Below are positions 32,317 through 45,204 of a stretch of DNA of 64,000 bases, piece by piece (within the stretch, counting starts at the first letter, position 1; every line of letters starts with the position of its first letter). Position numbers and translations under genes: made by a program. A model generated the notes under the pieces. It saw only the letters and a program-made list of their open reading frames with translations. It ran no database searches and was not told the DNA's origin. Source of the DNA: Synaphobranchus kaupii (taxonomy: Eukaryota > Chordata > Actinopteri > Anguilliformes > Synaphobranchidae); contig CM056378.1 in the NCBI GenBank assembly GCA_029718625.1, positions 61,961,027 through 62,025,026 of the forward strand. The letters run 5' to 3'.

Positions 32317-33617
32317 TAGTGATGTGCGAGTTTGAACGAATCGTTCGAAATGAACGACTCTTTTTACTGACTCAGGATTGACAAGTCCTCTCCTCCACTA
32401 ACTCGTTCACTGACTCGCCCCTCCTACCTGCTACTTGCTAATGCGAACTGCGAAGACGAGGCGAGACAACGTGTTACTCACACTATTGTGCAACTGTTAT
32501 ATTAACGGTATTTGTGGAAATGTGTCAAGTAAATCACTGTATTAACCTAGCCCTGTGAGAAAGCAACCACTTTGGCGCTCACTCACTTGCTCTCCCAGCC
32601 TGCCCGGATCTGTCTGACTCGGGTTGCACGAAACACTCACTCACTCGGTCACCCAGTACTCGCTCTCCCAGCCCCGGAACCCGCCCCCTGCCCTGAGCTG
32701 AAGTTCTGGCTGCACGTACGAATCACCCACTCACTCACAAGTTCCATGCCACAGTCACTAACCGTCCATGAATTTCAATTTGTCCCTTTTTAGTAGTTTA
32801 CTACTACTCAATTCAATAGTCTGTCATTTCTGATTAGCAGGCTGTGTGATGCCGTTCTGATCTATGGGACTGACTGCAGTTCACGTCTTTTAAGCAGAAT
32901 GATGGACTTTTTTAAACGGAAACAATAAAACCATTTCAAATCAAAACAGTTATTTCAGTAATTTTTTATTACCAATATTTTGTATAAGAGCTATTTTCTT
33001 CACCTCAGAGTTGAATGTTGCAGTGTGTGTTGGTCAGTCGGTCTCGTTTGTGACTGCTGGAGTTCGCTGCTCCGCTCCGCTAATGTTAGTCTCTGTGTGA
33101 CGGCGTAGAAAGTATTCGCAATATACTTGCCTTCATATTTGCACTCGTTGGTTCAGCGGGTGTGGGTGAGTGAATGTGGCTGTCAACTCGAGTTGACTCG
33201 CACTCACTGATTTGCTAACTCATGAGTGAGAGTACTGAGCAAGCCCCCAGAACAGCGCCGGGCTTTGAAGCCAATTTAGTGGTAAAACCGTGTAATTACA
33301 ACTTCCAGGTCCGAAAAGCAGTTTTCTCGCACACAATCATGGGAAAAGGAGCGGCTGTAAAACGGTGGATACATTTTTTTGAGCGTCACAATCCCCGCGA
33401 AATAACTCGTTTCACTATCAGAATTTGATCCATTCATTCCGATAACATTTGGAAAGTCTCGAAGAGCCGCAATATTAAATTATTTTATCCCATTCAGGAG
33501 GGCAAAACCGGAAGTTAGACTGACTTGATGACTCGAGTGACTCCAAAACCCGCCTCTCTTTGGTGAGTGACTCATACAAACTCGAGTTAGTAAAAAGAGT
33601 CGAACCTCCCATCTCTA
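32317..33617. mobile_element. Non-autonomous hAT-type element
   Basis: 1301 bp. Perfect 8-bp duplications ATGCATAT (32309-32316 and 33618-33625). Ends TAGTGATG and CATCTCTA (complement TAGAGATG), matching hAT termini. Subterminal 'gactctttttactNactc' is inverted at both ends. The interior is rich in 'actcactc' but has no transposase. Confidence 0.82.
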
Positions 33618-33859
33618 ATGCATATTGGTGAGGGCCTGGGTAAAAGCTGGAATGGAACTGCGGAAGGAAGCTCGGAATGGCCAATAGTGCTTTGTGCCAA
33701 AAAGGACCTCAGTTCAAATGCCTGCAGCACTTGCTGTGGAATGCACATCAATATAATTTTAACAATTTCTGAATGGGCATCATATGTACTTTTGAGCATA
33801 GAATTTTCATGAATTATAAATTTGAATTTGAAAGATTGATCAAAACTAATAGCATTATC

Positions 33860-34150
33860 AAACATATTTCAGGGCCCCTCATCACCCTTTCGGAATAAGA
33901 CATCAAGATAAGGTTTTCAACCTTTTGAAAGTGCAGAGTCTTTTGTTTAAAATTAGTATATTCAATCCTTGATGACTCGATAAGTGGATCAAAATTATAT
34001 TTTGATGGAAAGGGCCTTTTGGAGAGGATAAGGATATATTTCAATATCAAGCCCCAAAAATCTCATTCTGCATTAACACATCAAGGCATGATGTATACCA
34101 AACGAAAGCTTTGGATCTGCCCTTCGAGTAAGTGTATATGATGATATGGG
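33860..34150 (+). repeat. Unknown repeat family, diverged copy 1
   Basis: Shares ordered blocks with 34222-34558: 'aataagacatcaagat', 'gaaagtgcagag', 'cttgatgactc', 'tgccctt' and 'catcaaggc'. Not recognised. Confidence 0.5.
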
Positions 34151-34221
34151 TTCATGCAGAAATTGTGCATTATTTGGACTGCAATCAAGTCTGACCATTA
34201 CATCTACCATAAGTCAGTTAT

Positions 34222-34558
34222 CATTCAGAGCCTCTTATAACCCTAACAGAATAAGACATCAAGATGAGATTTTCACCTTTAGAAAGTGCAGAGCTCTCCA
34301 TTTAACATGGGTATCTCCAGTTCTTGATGACTCAATGATACATTGATCAATGATAAGTCAATCAAAATCATGTTTCAATGCCATCAGTCTGTTAAGATGA
34401 AATGGTGTCTATTTCCGATCCAAGCCCCACAAATCATATTCCGCATTCACACATCAAGGCCTGGTGTATACCAAATGAAAGCTCTTGATCTGCCCTTCGT
34501 ATATGTATATGATGTTATGGGTTTGTATAGAAAATATCTATTATTTAATGACTGAAGA
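34222..34558 (+). repeat. Unknown repeat family, copy 2 (inverted partner)
   Basis: Pairs with 34771-35095 in inverse orientation over about 330 bp, including 'ccattcagagcctctt' and 'tgcccttcg'. Non-coding. Confidence 0.65.
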
Positions 34559-34770
34559 CTTATATGTCCACTTGGTGATGTATGTGTCCTAATTCCACTC
34601 CAAGTCCCAAAAGACTGTGTTCCTATTTACCCACAAAGTATTACACATCAAATTAAACAGCACGAATTTCTCTTTAAAAAGAGTCTAATCAAACTCTGGG
34701 GTCTAACTGGCTCTAATAGTGAATCCAGTTTCAATCTACAGATATTTAGAGAAAATAATGGTCCAGTTAT

Positions 34771-35095
34771 GTCTCCAGTCATGAAATAATATATTTTATT
34801 TGTGAAAACCGTAACATCATATGCATGTATTCGAAGGGCAGATCCAGAGCTATCATTTGGTATACACCATGCCTTGATGTCTGAATGCGGAATGTGTTTT
34901 TTTGGGCTTGGAAAGGAAATTGACACCATTTCATTCCAACAGACTGATGTCATTAAAACATGATTTTGATCGACTTATCATTGAGTCATCAAGAACTGGA
35001 GATACCCATCTTAAATGGAGAGCTCTGCAGTTTCTAAAGGTGAAAATCTCATCTTGATGTCTTATTCCATTTTGGTTAAGAGGCTCTGAATGGTA
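34771..35095 (-). repeat. Unknown repeat family, copy 3
   Basis: Reverse complement of copy 2 at roughly 85-90% by eye. It borders the Tc1 remnant directly. Confidence 0.65.
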
Positions 35096-35099
35096 ACTG

Positions 35100-35884
35100 G
35101 CCATTTTTACACTTTATTCATTTTACACTGTCAGGGACCTCAGTAGCGTGTGGAAGATCCATACGCAGTCACAACAGCTTGGCACCTCCTCCTCATGCTG
35201 GTCACCAGCCTGGTCACACACTGCTGTGGGATGGCATCCCATTCCTAAACCAGGATTTGCCGCAAGTCAGCCAACATGGTTGCGTTGGTCACTCTGGCAC
35301 GTACGGCACGCCCAAGCTGATCCCACCGATGTTCAATTGGGTTGAGATCTGGACTCATGGCAGGCCATTCCATCTTCTCCACTCCCAAATTCTGGAGGTA
35401 CTCTGTGATGATCCTGGCTCTGTGGGGGCGAGCGTTGTCATCCTGGAGGATGGAGTTAGGTCCCAGATTCTGGAGATATGGGATCGCCACTGGCTCCAGA
35501 ATCTCATTCCGATATCTCACTGCATTGAGATTGCCTTCAATGATGACAGTGTAAAATGAATAAAGTGTAAAAATGGCAAATATGTGTTGTTTTTTCCTTA
35601 TTACTGTGGGAGAGTGCAATCATCCAATCCACCAAGCAACTCAAAACGAGAGTGAATACCAACAGAAGAATATTGCAGGGGATTTTGGCACATTTTTTTG
35701 GGCCGCTACCCACACGGTTAGCTGTGTTGCTCCTTCCACGAATGCATGATCCTTACAAGTTGTACCTCGTTGTAAAGGTGACTAATCAGGCTTTCAAACA
35801 ATATAAAATACAATACCAATTGGTATTATTAAAGGGGAGGAATAATCGACCGAAATAACCTTTCCAAACTTTCTTTGAGGAGTT
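35100..35884. mobile_element. Truncated Tc1-like element with long inverted repeats
   Basis: Right end 'aaactttctttgaggagtt' plus TA matches the end of the element at 60026-60790. A 30-bp block 'tttttacactttattcattt...' is present at 35104-35133 and inverted at 35545-35574, so the inverted repeats were several hundred bp long. The left end is lost at the junction with the neighbouring palindrome. Confidence 0.65.
35140..35545 (-). pseudogene. Tc1-like transposase, C-terminal part
   Basis: Encodes ILQDDNARPHRARIITEYL (second Asp) and [15 protein letters not shown] (Glu of DDE), then a tail ending with TGA at 35142-35140. An in-frame TAG lies at 35247-35245. The N-terminal DNA-binding part and the first Asp are missing. 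Inactive. Confidence 0.82.
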
Positions 35885-35918
35885 TAGTTCTATTTTGTCC
35901 GTAGTTATGCAAAATCCT

Positions 35919-37101
35919 CTCGTTGGTAGTTCTGAAAACAATTGATTCTATAAGGAAACAAATAGTTCCTTCTCAAATTTATACCATAAAATTAGCACCA
36001 ATTTTGGTTATTTTTGCATGAAACCGCAACTCAATTTACCTCCCTCTCTCCGTCTTGCTTTTTAAAAATGCTTTGGTCTATTTTAAACAGCCCATGGGAA
36101 CATCTGCCTGCCTGGCCAGCTAGTACTACACAACCTGGGAATGGCAAACATGACCGGTCAATTCAGAGTCCAAGACGTTCTAGAAAATAAGTGGAATAAA
36201 TAAAGTGAATTAATAAAGTAAACGAATGTAGCCTACCTACTTTATTTTCCTCAGTGACTAACGTTACTTTAGCCTATGGGAGACGGCTATTTCGCCTCGT
36301 AGGAAATAGTAGGCTAACTTAGGCTATGATAAACTTTTGTCATTGTTTTTAAGATAATGCAAATGCAATACGTGGCGAGGTAACTATATAGCTAGCCATA
36401 GTTACATTATCACAGAGTTAGCAAAGCACCTGGTGTCAATGTGTAGCCTAATCCTTTTTTTACTGCGAGCCATAGATCCGTCTCCATAGATAACTTCTAA
36501 GGTAGAAGTTAACGTTGCCGTAGCAACAGCATACATCTGATTTATAAAAATCGGTAAACAACATTAATCTACAGATAAAAAAAGTTTGTATTTGGCAAAT
36601 ATCTTGGTTACAACTACTTTAATCTAGCAAAACATTTTTGTGGTTAGAAGTGCAGTATTTATTCAGTTTGGAAATACGAATTTATCATAGTAGGAATTTG
36701 CATGTAAATTAACGTCGGCAACACGCTGACTGCTTGTGAATGCAAACTACTTCACAAAGAATGCTAATCTGTAGCCTATAGGCTATATGTAGAAAACTTT
36801 TTATCCAGCGAAAACTCTTTGATAAGTTACATCTAACAAACTCCGTAGTGTTTTTTAGATGGTCCCATGCATGGGACATCATGATGCGAATCTGCTACAC
36901 ACTGCGTGACCAAACCATTTTTAAAAAGCAAGACAGAGAGAGGGAGGTAATGTTGAATCAGATTGAGTTATGGTTTCATACAATTTTCTTAAATAATATA
37001 ATGACAAAAATAACCAAAATTGGTGCCAATTGTATGTTATAACCGAGAAGGAACTATTTTTTTTCCTTATAGAATCAATTGTTTTCAGAACTAATGACGA
37101 G
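35919..37101. mobile_element. Palindromic element with about 170-190-bp inverted ends
   Basis: Left end from CTCGTTGGTAGTTCTGAAAA (35919-36080) and right end from about 36908 to 37101 are inverted copies, sharing 'tgattctataagga', 'agttccttctc' and 'caattttggttatttttg'. The middle is unrecognised. Superfamily and target duplication were not determined. Confidence 0.6.
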
Positions 37102-37197
37102 TGGGTTTGAATAGCAACGCACTTAAATAGAACTAGTAACGAGAAATAGAATTAGCGACGAGGGAGTTGCAGTTCAAAAAGAACTACCAACGAGCAG
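37086..37197 (+). repeat. Spaced GAACTA-N-ACGAG motifs
   Basis: Four variants of (G)AACTANNNACGAG at the outer edge of the palindromic element (aatgacgag, agtaacgag, agcgacgag, accaacgag). These could be repeated subterminal transposase-binding motifs or a decayed tandem repeat. Confidence 0.45.
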
Positions 37198-37301
37198 TTT
37201 TGCTTGACAACGGGGAGAAAGGACAGTGGAAGGATATATAAATATCAGCTGATTAAATCCACAAAAATATATAAATATGAAAGTAACTATATATAATCAT
37301 T

Positions 37302-37655
37302 AGAAAGAATACCAAACCCGGACTACTTCGCTAGGACTAACCCGAGATAAGGAGGACTGGAGCACACAGAGCTCAGAGCAAAACAAAATATTTTAATGCG
37401 ACTGACGTTTCGATGTCAACGACGTCTTCTTCAGAGTCAAATGAAGAAGACGTCGTTGACGTCGAAACGTCAGTCGCATTAAAATATTTTGTTTTGCTCT
37501 GAGCTCTGTGTGCTCCAGTCCTCCTTATCTCGGGTTAGTCCTAGCGAAGTAGTCCGGGTTTGGTATTCTTTCTATTCACTGGTCCTTCTGTTGAGCACCT
37601 ATAGTTCCTTGTTTATATAGCCGGCTTGTAGCGCGTTTGGGATCACCCCCTTTTT
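37302..37655. mobile_element. Penelope-like retroelement remnant with inverted head
   Basis: A perfect 16-bp duplication ACTATATATAATCATT (37286-37301 and 37656-37671) marks the insertion. It holds an almost perfect palindrome (arms 37301-37431 and 37443-37574) and a unique tail. Each arm carries a GAAGA...GACGTC-GTT-GACGTC-GAAAC block, hammerhead-like; in the left arm (minus strand) it is preceded by CT, giving CTGAAGA. Penelope-like elements are known to carry hammerhead motifs and to insert in inverted partial form; no ORF remains, so the family call is inference. Confidence 0.5.
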
Positions 37656-37719
37656 ACTATATATAATCATTGTTGGTAACCATGGTATAAGCACAATAAT
37701 CCACTCCGAGGTGTGGATT

Positions 37720-37774
37720 ACACGGTTTTAACCGCACTCCGCTGAGGCACAACGTTGTGCGGTTAAAACCGTGT
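37720..37774. repeat. Short hairpin (ACACGGTTTTAACCGCAC)
   Basis: Perfect 18-bp inverted repeat, ACACGGTTTTAACCGCAC and complement, with a 19-nt loop. Confidence 0.7.
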
Positions 37775-37776
37775 AA

Positions 37777-38481
37777 AGCTTACCGCATTAGAACTGCACC
37801 TCCCGGTTCCCTTGTTTCCAGACGCGCTGATCTACATAAGTGGTGGTTAATTCCAGCTGCAGGTCTATACTGTATATTGGAAGGTTCGAAATTGATCAGA
37901 TTCGCTGAGAGATAAAAGTCTGATATGAATAAAGGGATGCCATCCTCATTATCTTCAGGTTCTTCCGAGTTCGGCGATGTATAATTTAGCTATGAAAATC
38001 GAAAACATTGCATATAATATTGCAGTCAAAAGTTTCTTAAATTGTACCTTCAGCCACACCGTAGCCACGCACAGTAGTATTCGCGGATAGCATCGTCCCC
38101 CCGTCAACAATCGCGGATAGCTCCCCCCCCCCCCCCCCCCAACCCTCAACAATCGCGGATACCCCCCCGTCAACAATGGATGGATACCACCATCTCACCA
38201 CCCCGCCTACAAATACAACCTGGGGGAAACACTTGTATACAATGTTTTTGATTGTCATAGCTAAATTATACATTGCCGAACTCGGAAGAACCTGAACATA
38301 ATGAGGATGGCATCCCTTTAGTCATATCAGACTATTATCTATCAGCGAATCTGATCAATTTCAAACCTTCCAGTACACAGTATAGACCTGCAGCTGGAAT
38401 TAACCACCACTTACATAGATCAGTGCGACGCAGCGCGTCTGGAAAAAGGGAACCGGCAGGCGCAGTTGTAGTGTGGTAAAC
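37777..38481. repeat. 0.7-kb palindrome with C-rich loop
   Basis: Arms 37777 to about 38010 and about 38245-38481 are inverted ('ggtggttaattccagctgcagg', 'ccatcctcattat', 'cttccgagttcgg'). The loop has three copies of 'caacaatcgcggata' next to C runs, including 18 consecutive C at 38123-38140. Non-coding; family unknown. Confidence 0.65.
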
Positions 38482-39190
38482 TTCAAGACTCACATTAAAC
38501 ATATAAAATTGCTATAGAAGTTTCCCATCCATAGGTTGTGTAGTTATTAGCCAGTAGCAAACAAGCTGCAGGCCATGTTTGAAAGATTAAACTTTTGCCG
38601 TAACCTGTCGGCAGACAAAATACGTCTTGCTTGTCCAGTAAATATTTCAAACAAAGGCGTTACATTGTTTTGAAACTTTCAATAGAATGTATCCTACTAA
38701 TTTGTGAAATAATCCTGTTCAAAAGTTTGTCTGTAATCTCCATTGCATTCTCGTTCGAAGAGTTGCCTAGCGGACTAGAAACACAACAGAACTTTCGGAA
38801 GGAGATTCCTTCCGAGCCCTGAGATTCACTCCACGCTCACAGAGGCTAAATTTAGCTGATGGGTTCCAAGATTGGATAAAGGGTGACCCATGCTAATTTA
38901 AATAAACATAACAGGGTTGAGTTCAGTTGACTTTCAACTAATTGAGGAAGTGGATTTCCTTCAAAATTTCAATGTTAGGGGGCTTTAATCATTTAAAGAT
39001 GGTTAGATCCAATCTGCAATAAAGGAAATTATAATGTATTGTAATTGTACAGTTCTATACTGCACATTGAATTGAAGGTACTACATATTGAGCACAACCC
39101 AGTTTAACAACCATTAAGACCATGACATCTGAATGAGTTGGTAAAAAAAAATTTCCACACCACCTGTAAACATACACTATGGTTTTTCAG
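38482..39190. other. Unannotated; possible intron
   Basis: AT-rich; ends in a pyrimidine stretch and TTTTTCAG, a good splice acceptor for the next exon. No upstream exon was recognised. Confidence 0.4.
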
Positions 39191-39359
39191 GCGCTTCGTA
39201 GGAATAAACCCAGAGAGGGGCACCAAGGCTGGATGGGGCAAAGTGCTGTCCAAGAGAACTGCTAAAGTCACCCATAAGAAGACAACAAAGGTCAATCCTC
39301 ATGTCTCCACTCCATTGAAGAAACTGATGGACTTCAGAACTGAGTGGGACTTCATATAA
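39191..39359 (+). CDS. Putative terminal exon, unknown gene
   Basis: Begins after TTTTTCAG. One frame codes for about 56 residues: RFVGINPERGTKAGWGK, a basic stretch LSKRTAKVTHKKTTKV, and LMDFRTEWDFI before TAA (39357-39359). The composition is protein-like and it resembles no transposon protein I know. The gene is not recognised. The second 8.5-kb palindromic element starts 35 bp after the stop, in what would be its 3' UTR. It could also be a chance open frame. Confidence 0.4.
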
Positions 39360-41417
39360 GGCAGTGAGCTGAGCTCACTCAGTTACTCTCCCACCAACCT
39401 GGTCTCACAGCCCATTCGTATCTATTCTACGAAATTCCAGTCCCGAAAATTCGTACTTATTTTACGAATCAGAGATTACACACCACGTGACTTTACGATT
39501 TTCTCCGATGAATTACGAGACAAAACGGAGATCCACCATTTTTATTTCACGGTCAAATAAAGCGAATAGGTAAGCTGCCGGTATTGTACTTATAGTTTAT
39601 ACTTATCGTTATAGTACATTCATAGAATACCTTTCTTATTTCGTAATTGTATTTTAATGCAATATGATGTATAATTCTCGAGCTTCTTCGTCTCTGCTTT
39701 ATCTGAGTGGGTTGCTATTTATAGGCTAGTCTTGTAGGCTATTACTTGCATTATTCTAGCTGAAGTTAGCTAGGTCTGTTCAGATCAGTGCATACTGCAT
39801 AGGCTGCAATATGATTATTAATCGATTTAGCTTGTGAGCTAGCCATCAGAGCGTGTCATTTTCGGTTCTTTTGAGACGTATAATATGAGAAAACCGAGCA
39901 TATCTGTAATGGAAACAACCGCGTCTCCCCGTTAACTTCTGTAATAAACTGCGATTCCCGTGATTCTGTGCGCTGTCTGTGTGTATTGCCCATAGACTGC
40001 AGAGACGTGACGGGTTGACCACTGAATCGGCTTCGTGCCCCAATGAGCAGCTCCCATAGGAATCCATGGGACCGGTAAGCGGAAGCTGCCTCCAGTTCTT
40101 TTTTTTTTATCTCGATGGTTGAACTTCATTCATAAAACCAACAAAAAGAAGTCTGCCAGTCTGCAAATGACAGGATTCCTAAATGCTATATACAAATCCC
40201 ATATGCAAAAGGTCTGTAAAAATCTTATAAAAATCACATATGCCATATACAAAACTTAAATAAAATAAATATGTGGTAGAGAGCTAGCATATACATTTCA
40301 TGCTAAAATTAAATAGTTCCCTAATACATGGTACTCCTTATAAAAAAAACATTGAGAGATTGTATAAGAATTGAATAGAAATATATAATATAATAGGCTA
40401 CTAATCAACATGCTTTTTTATAAAAACTTTGCAAGTATGATCATATATGATTTTTACAGACCTTTTGCATATGGGATTACCTTCGTAAGCATTTAGGAAT
40501 CCTGATATTTGCAGACTGGCAGACTTTTTTTTGTTGTTGTTAGTTTAAGCCAACACAATCTCTCAAGCATGGTACACAGCAGATATAGAATGTACAAAAT
40601 ACGCACTGTTGTTATTTATAATAATAATAATGCAATTTTATTTAAAGTTTTTTTTACAGAAAAATCCTATTATACAGTTAAAGTAAAATATATAAAAACA
40701 ATTGATAAATAAAACAAAGACTTATTAAAATGAACATGAAAAAAATTCTCAAATCCAGAAGCTTGAGAAGCAATGCAATAATAATGGTATATAATGTAAG
40801 GAAGACTTAAAATTCAGTAATTAGACTATCAGTTTCAATTAGTTTTCAATTTAGAATGAAACTAATTTTGTAGGCTGATAACAACAACGATAATTTTCCA
40901 TGCCAAATAAGCGTTCACGCGCGGCTCTCAAGCCTACAATACTTCGGCATAACCACCAGGTAATGTGCGTATGTCAAGTGAAGACCTGTCGTAGAGCTAC
41001 GACCATTTCCACGGTCAAATGGAGTCACGTTGAAATTTTATAAATCACTACTTTGTCGTGATTTTTTACGTACGCCACACGTAAGATCAAATTTGATCGA
41101 AAGTACTTTTTTTAAATGAGGCCCCTGGTCTTGGCCCTTCTGCCCTTCTGACCATCTTCTGGCGTAGACTCAAGACTCGCCTGTTTAGATTGAATCTTTG
41201 CTCCCTGAATTAATTGTTAGCATGCAAGTCTTGCTTTTTGAAATAGCATTTTAGGGGTATGTTAACAGTGATTTATACATCAACACTTGCCATGTTACTG
41301 ACATTTTAGTTAATGTATTATTTAGACTTGTACTGTTTTTTTTCAGTATACCATTGTTTTTTTATTGGACATTTCTCTTATATAGCACTATTTCTCATTC
41401 CCCCCTCTACCTAACAG

Positions 41418-42276
41418 GTTAAGGAGAGGATATCAGCCTGCCTGGCTGACATTTCTATGTGGATGGCTACTCATCACCTGAAGCTCAACCTTCACAATAC
41501 GGAACTGCGCTTCATACCTCACAGGACCTCCCCACTGCAAGCCCTCTCCATCACCGTCGACGGTACTATGGTGGCTGCCTCCCGCTCTGCAAGGAACCTG
41601 GGGATGGTCCTGGATGACCAGCTGGACTTCATGGAGCACATCAGGGCAACAGCACGGTCCTGCAGACTCCTCCTGTACAACATCAGGAGGATTCGACCAT
41701 ACCTGACCACCTACTCGACCCAGCTTCTCGTCCAGACCATGGTTATCTCACGCCTGGATTACTCCTCTCAAAGTTTTCACACATCACCCCCCTGCTGAGG
41801 TCAGTCCACTGGCTGCCGATCGCCGCCAGGATCAGGTTCAAAGTTCTGACCCTGGCCTACGCTGCAGCCAAAAGGACAAGCCCTTCCTACCTGCAACACA
41901 TAATACAACACTAAACTCCAGCTCGACCACTTCGCTCGGACTGCGGAGCTTCTCCACCCTAGCTCACCAGTGGTGGAATGAACTGTTCACTCCTCTACGT
42001 TCTGATCAAACACTGCCTGCACACCTCTTCAGACTCCACCTTGACTGTTTTTCGCTTGTTTCCTGTTCCTTAATTCTTTGTTGATTTTATAGTTTATAAT
42101 GTCTTGTTGTCTTAGCCATAGCATACTGTGTACTATACTCAATGTTCATGACTATGGATAGCTGCTATGTTATGATAAGAAATTAGCTCTATCTGAACTG
42201 AGGTCATTGACCTTCGGTATGCACTTATTGTGCGTCGCTTTGGATAAAAGCATTTGCAAAATGAATGTAATGTAAA
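41418..42276 (+). mobile_element. L2-type LINE 3' fragment (left arm, copy 2)
   Basis: Same fragment and same internal deletion as 13570-14428, with a few substitutions (for example NLGMVLDD instead of NLGVVLDD). Confidence 0.85.
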
Positions 42277-45204
42277 TTAAGTTTATTATTATTATTATTA
42301 TTTTATGCAAACTTATGCACTTTTTGCCTTATAAGTCGCTCTGTATAAGCGCATCTGCCAAATGAATAAATGTCTGTATTGATACACTTCTGTAATGTGA
42401 TGGATCCTTTCTAGATTAAATAAGCTAAATGTCCAGCTAATAAAACCTTGAAGACGCTGAAGTTCAATACGTCTCTGAGTGAATTAATACAAAATTTATT
42501 TTACAGTGCATTGTGTACGCTATATATTGATGTATTGTAAATTATCTCTTCTCTTTCAAAACCTGATGGCCAATATACAGCATATAGTAATAATGTTTAT
42601 CATTTTAGTCATATAAAGGTTAGAAATTGTTTATACCACAACATCTCATATTGATTACAATGAAAACACACCAATTTAAAATGGGTAGAAAATTATTTTT
42701 ATATAATTACCAATAAAATCTCAGATCATGGGATAGACTACATTAACATTTTTTTTTAAAATATATATTTTTTTTTACATACAGCTGACACCCTTGTCAT
42801 TATGTATTTAAAGGGAATGCTTTCATTCCGACAAAGCTTTCACACTAGGCTACTGCATGCTGTTCACTACTGTCTGCTTATTAATTATCAACCTGCTGGA
42901 TTTGGAAGGCATTATAAATATCTAGAAGTATCTAAGATAAGTATCTAAGTATTAAAAGTTGGGTTCATGTGAGTAGCGTGATCCCATTCGCAATAAACGG
43001 AGGGCAACTTCATGTGTTTACGGTTGTATCAAGCGGAACTACATTTTGGCGCCATTTTATTGCTTCGCGCTATGGAAAGTATTGCAGGGAATTGTAGTTT
43101 TTTTGGTGCAAATTGATTTCCTATATATGTAATTATCTAGGAATTGCTAATGTATTATCTAGCTGGCAAGCCAGTTATGCTAGCTACGTTCAACCCGATC
43201 TACGTACCTAGGTAGCTACGCGTGCTTTAGCTGTTGGTAGACAGTCTATTAATTATATATATTTAAATATTAATAGCTATTGATAGTCCAAAGTAGATGG
43301 CAGTTCTCTATCCGTAATGTCATTATACTGCAATTTTCTGGCATGTTGACCACCCTGACATGGATTAATTAGAATATAAATATTCCCAAATTGGAAACTA
43401 TGAAATTAAATACAAGAGCTATGGAAGGGTCAAAGGTCACAACAGTAGGATTAGGGTTATGGGTTCCTTAAAATCTAGAGGCTTGAAATTCGGAAGTATG
43501 AATATATCCATGGCCTACATTGCATAAGCAAAAGAACAGACCCCTATCACACATAGAAGCTCTATAGCACCACCTACAAATCTCAATCTTTTTAAAACTT
43601 TGACTCCTCCTACCTGGAGCACAAAGGCAGCCAAGCCTCCCAAATTTAGTATACAAGGACATCTCAGCACCCCCTATGACATATATATTTGCATGTAAGC
43701 ATAAATTAAACTTGTCCTAATTAATTTGACTAATGATGAAAAATAGGTCTATGAAGGCTGTTAGAATGTTCATAGGTCATTTTGGGTTACTGCTGAAGAC
43801 TGTACTCAGCTTCCCAAAATCGTAGAAGCATGAAATTTTGCTAACTGAGTCTCATCAGGGCCTCTAGCATGCACACCAAAAACCAGACCCCTAGCATGCA
43901 TACAGACTCTGTAGCGCCCCCTTGAAAATGTGATTTTTGAACATTTTGGGCACTCGCCATTTGTACACCGAATGATGTATCATGCTGAAATGTCGGAATC
44001 TAGACCACCTCTAGACATACTACAAATAATATCAGAACCAGATCTCTAGCTAAAAAAAAAAGTGCAGTATATGCTTTCGACAGGGGGCGCCACTTACATT
44101 TCTGAATTAATGTACAACACTTTCCGAGGTGATTCTTAGGATCAAGCAGAGTCAGAAAACATCAGTCATAAGAACATTTCAGTAAAAATGACAATATAGG
44201 ACTGCCATCTACTTTTGACTATTAATATTAATATTAAGCTATTAATATTGAAAATGTATATCCTAACTGTCTACCAGCAGCTAAAACACGCGTAGCTAGC
44301 TAGGTACCTAGATCTGGTTGAACGTAGCTAGCATAACTGGCTTGCTAGGTAAATAATACATTAGCAATTCCTAGATAATTATGTATACAGGGAATATATT
44401 TGCAAAAAAAAACTACAATTCCCAGTAATACATTCCTTAGCGTAAAGCAATAAAATGGCGCCGAAATGTAGTTCCGCACACAAAGATGCCCTCCGTTTAT
44501 TGCGAATGGGATCACGCTACTCACATGAACCCAACTTTTAATACTTAGATAATTATCTTAGATACTTCTAGACATTTATAATGCTTTCCAAATCCAGCAG
44601 GTTGATAATTAATAAGCAGACAGTAGTGAACAGCATGCAGTAGCCTAGTGTGAAAGCTTTGTAGGAATTAAAGCATTCCCTTTAAATACATAAAAATGAC
44701 AAGGGTGTCAGCTGTATGTAAAAAAAAAAAATATTTAAAAAAGAAAATTGTTAATGTAGTCTATCCCATAATGAGATTTTATTGGTAATTATATTTTTTT
44801 TAAATTCTACCCATTTTAAATTGGTGTTTTCATTGTAATAAATATCAGATGTTGTGGTATATACAATTTCTAACTTTTATATGACTAAAATGATAAACAT
44901 TATTATTACTATATGCTGTATATTGGCCATCAGGTTTTTAAAGAGAAGAGATCATTTACAATACATCAATATATAGTGTACACAATGCACTGTAAAATAA
45001 ATTTTGTATTAATTCACTCAGACGTATTGAACTTCAAGGTTTTATTAGCTGGACATTTAGCTTATTTAATCTAGAAAGGGTCCATCACATTACAGAAGTG
45101 TATCAATACAGACATTTATTCATTTGGCAGATGCGCTTATACAGAGCGACTTACAAGGCAAAAAGTGCATAAGTTTGCATAAAATAATAATAATAATAAA
45201 CTTT

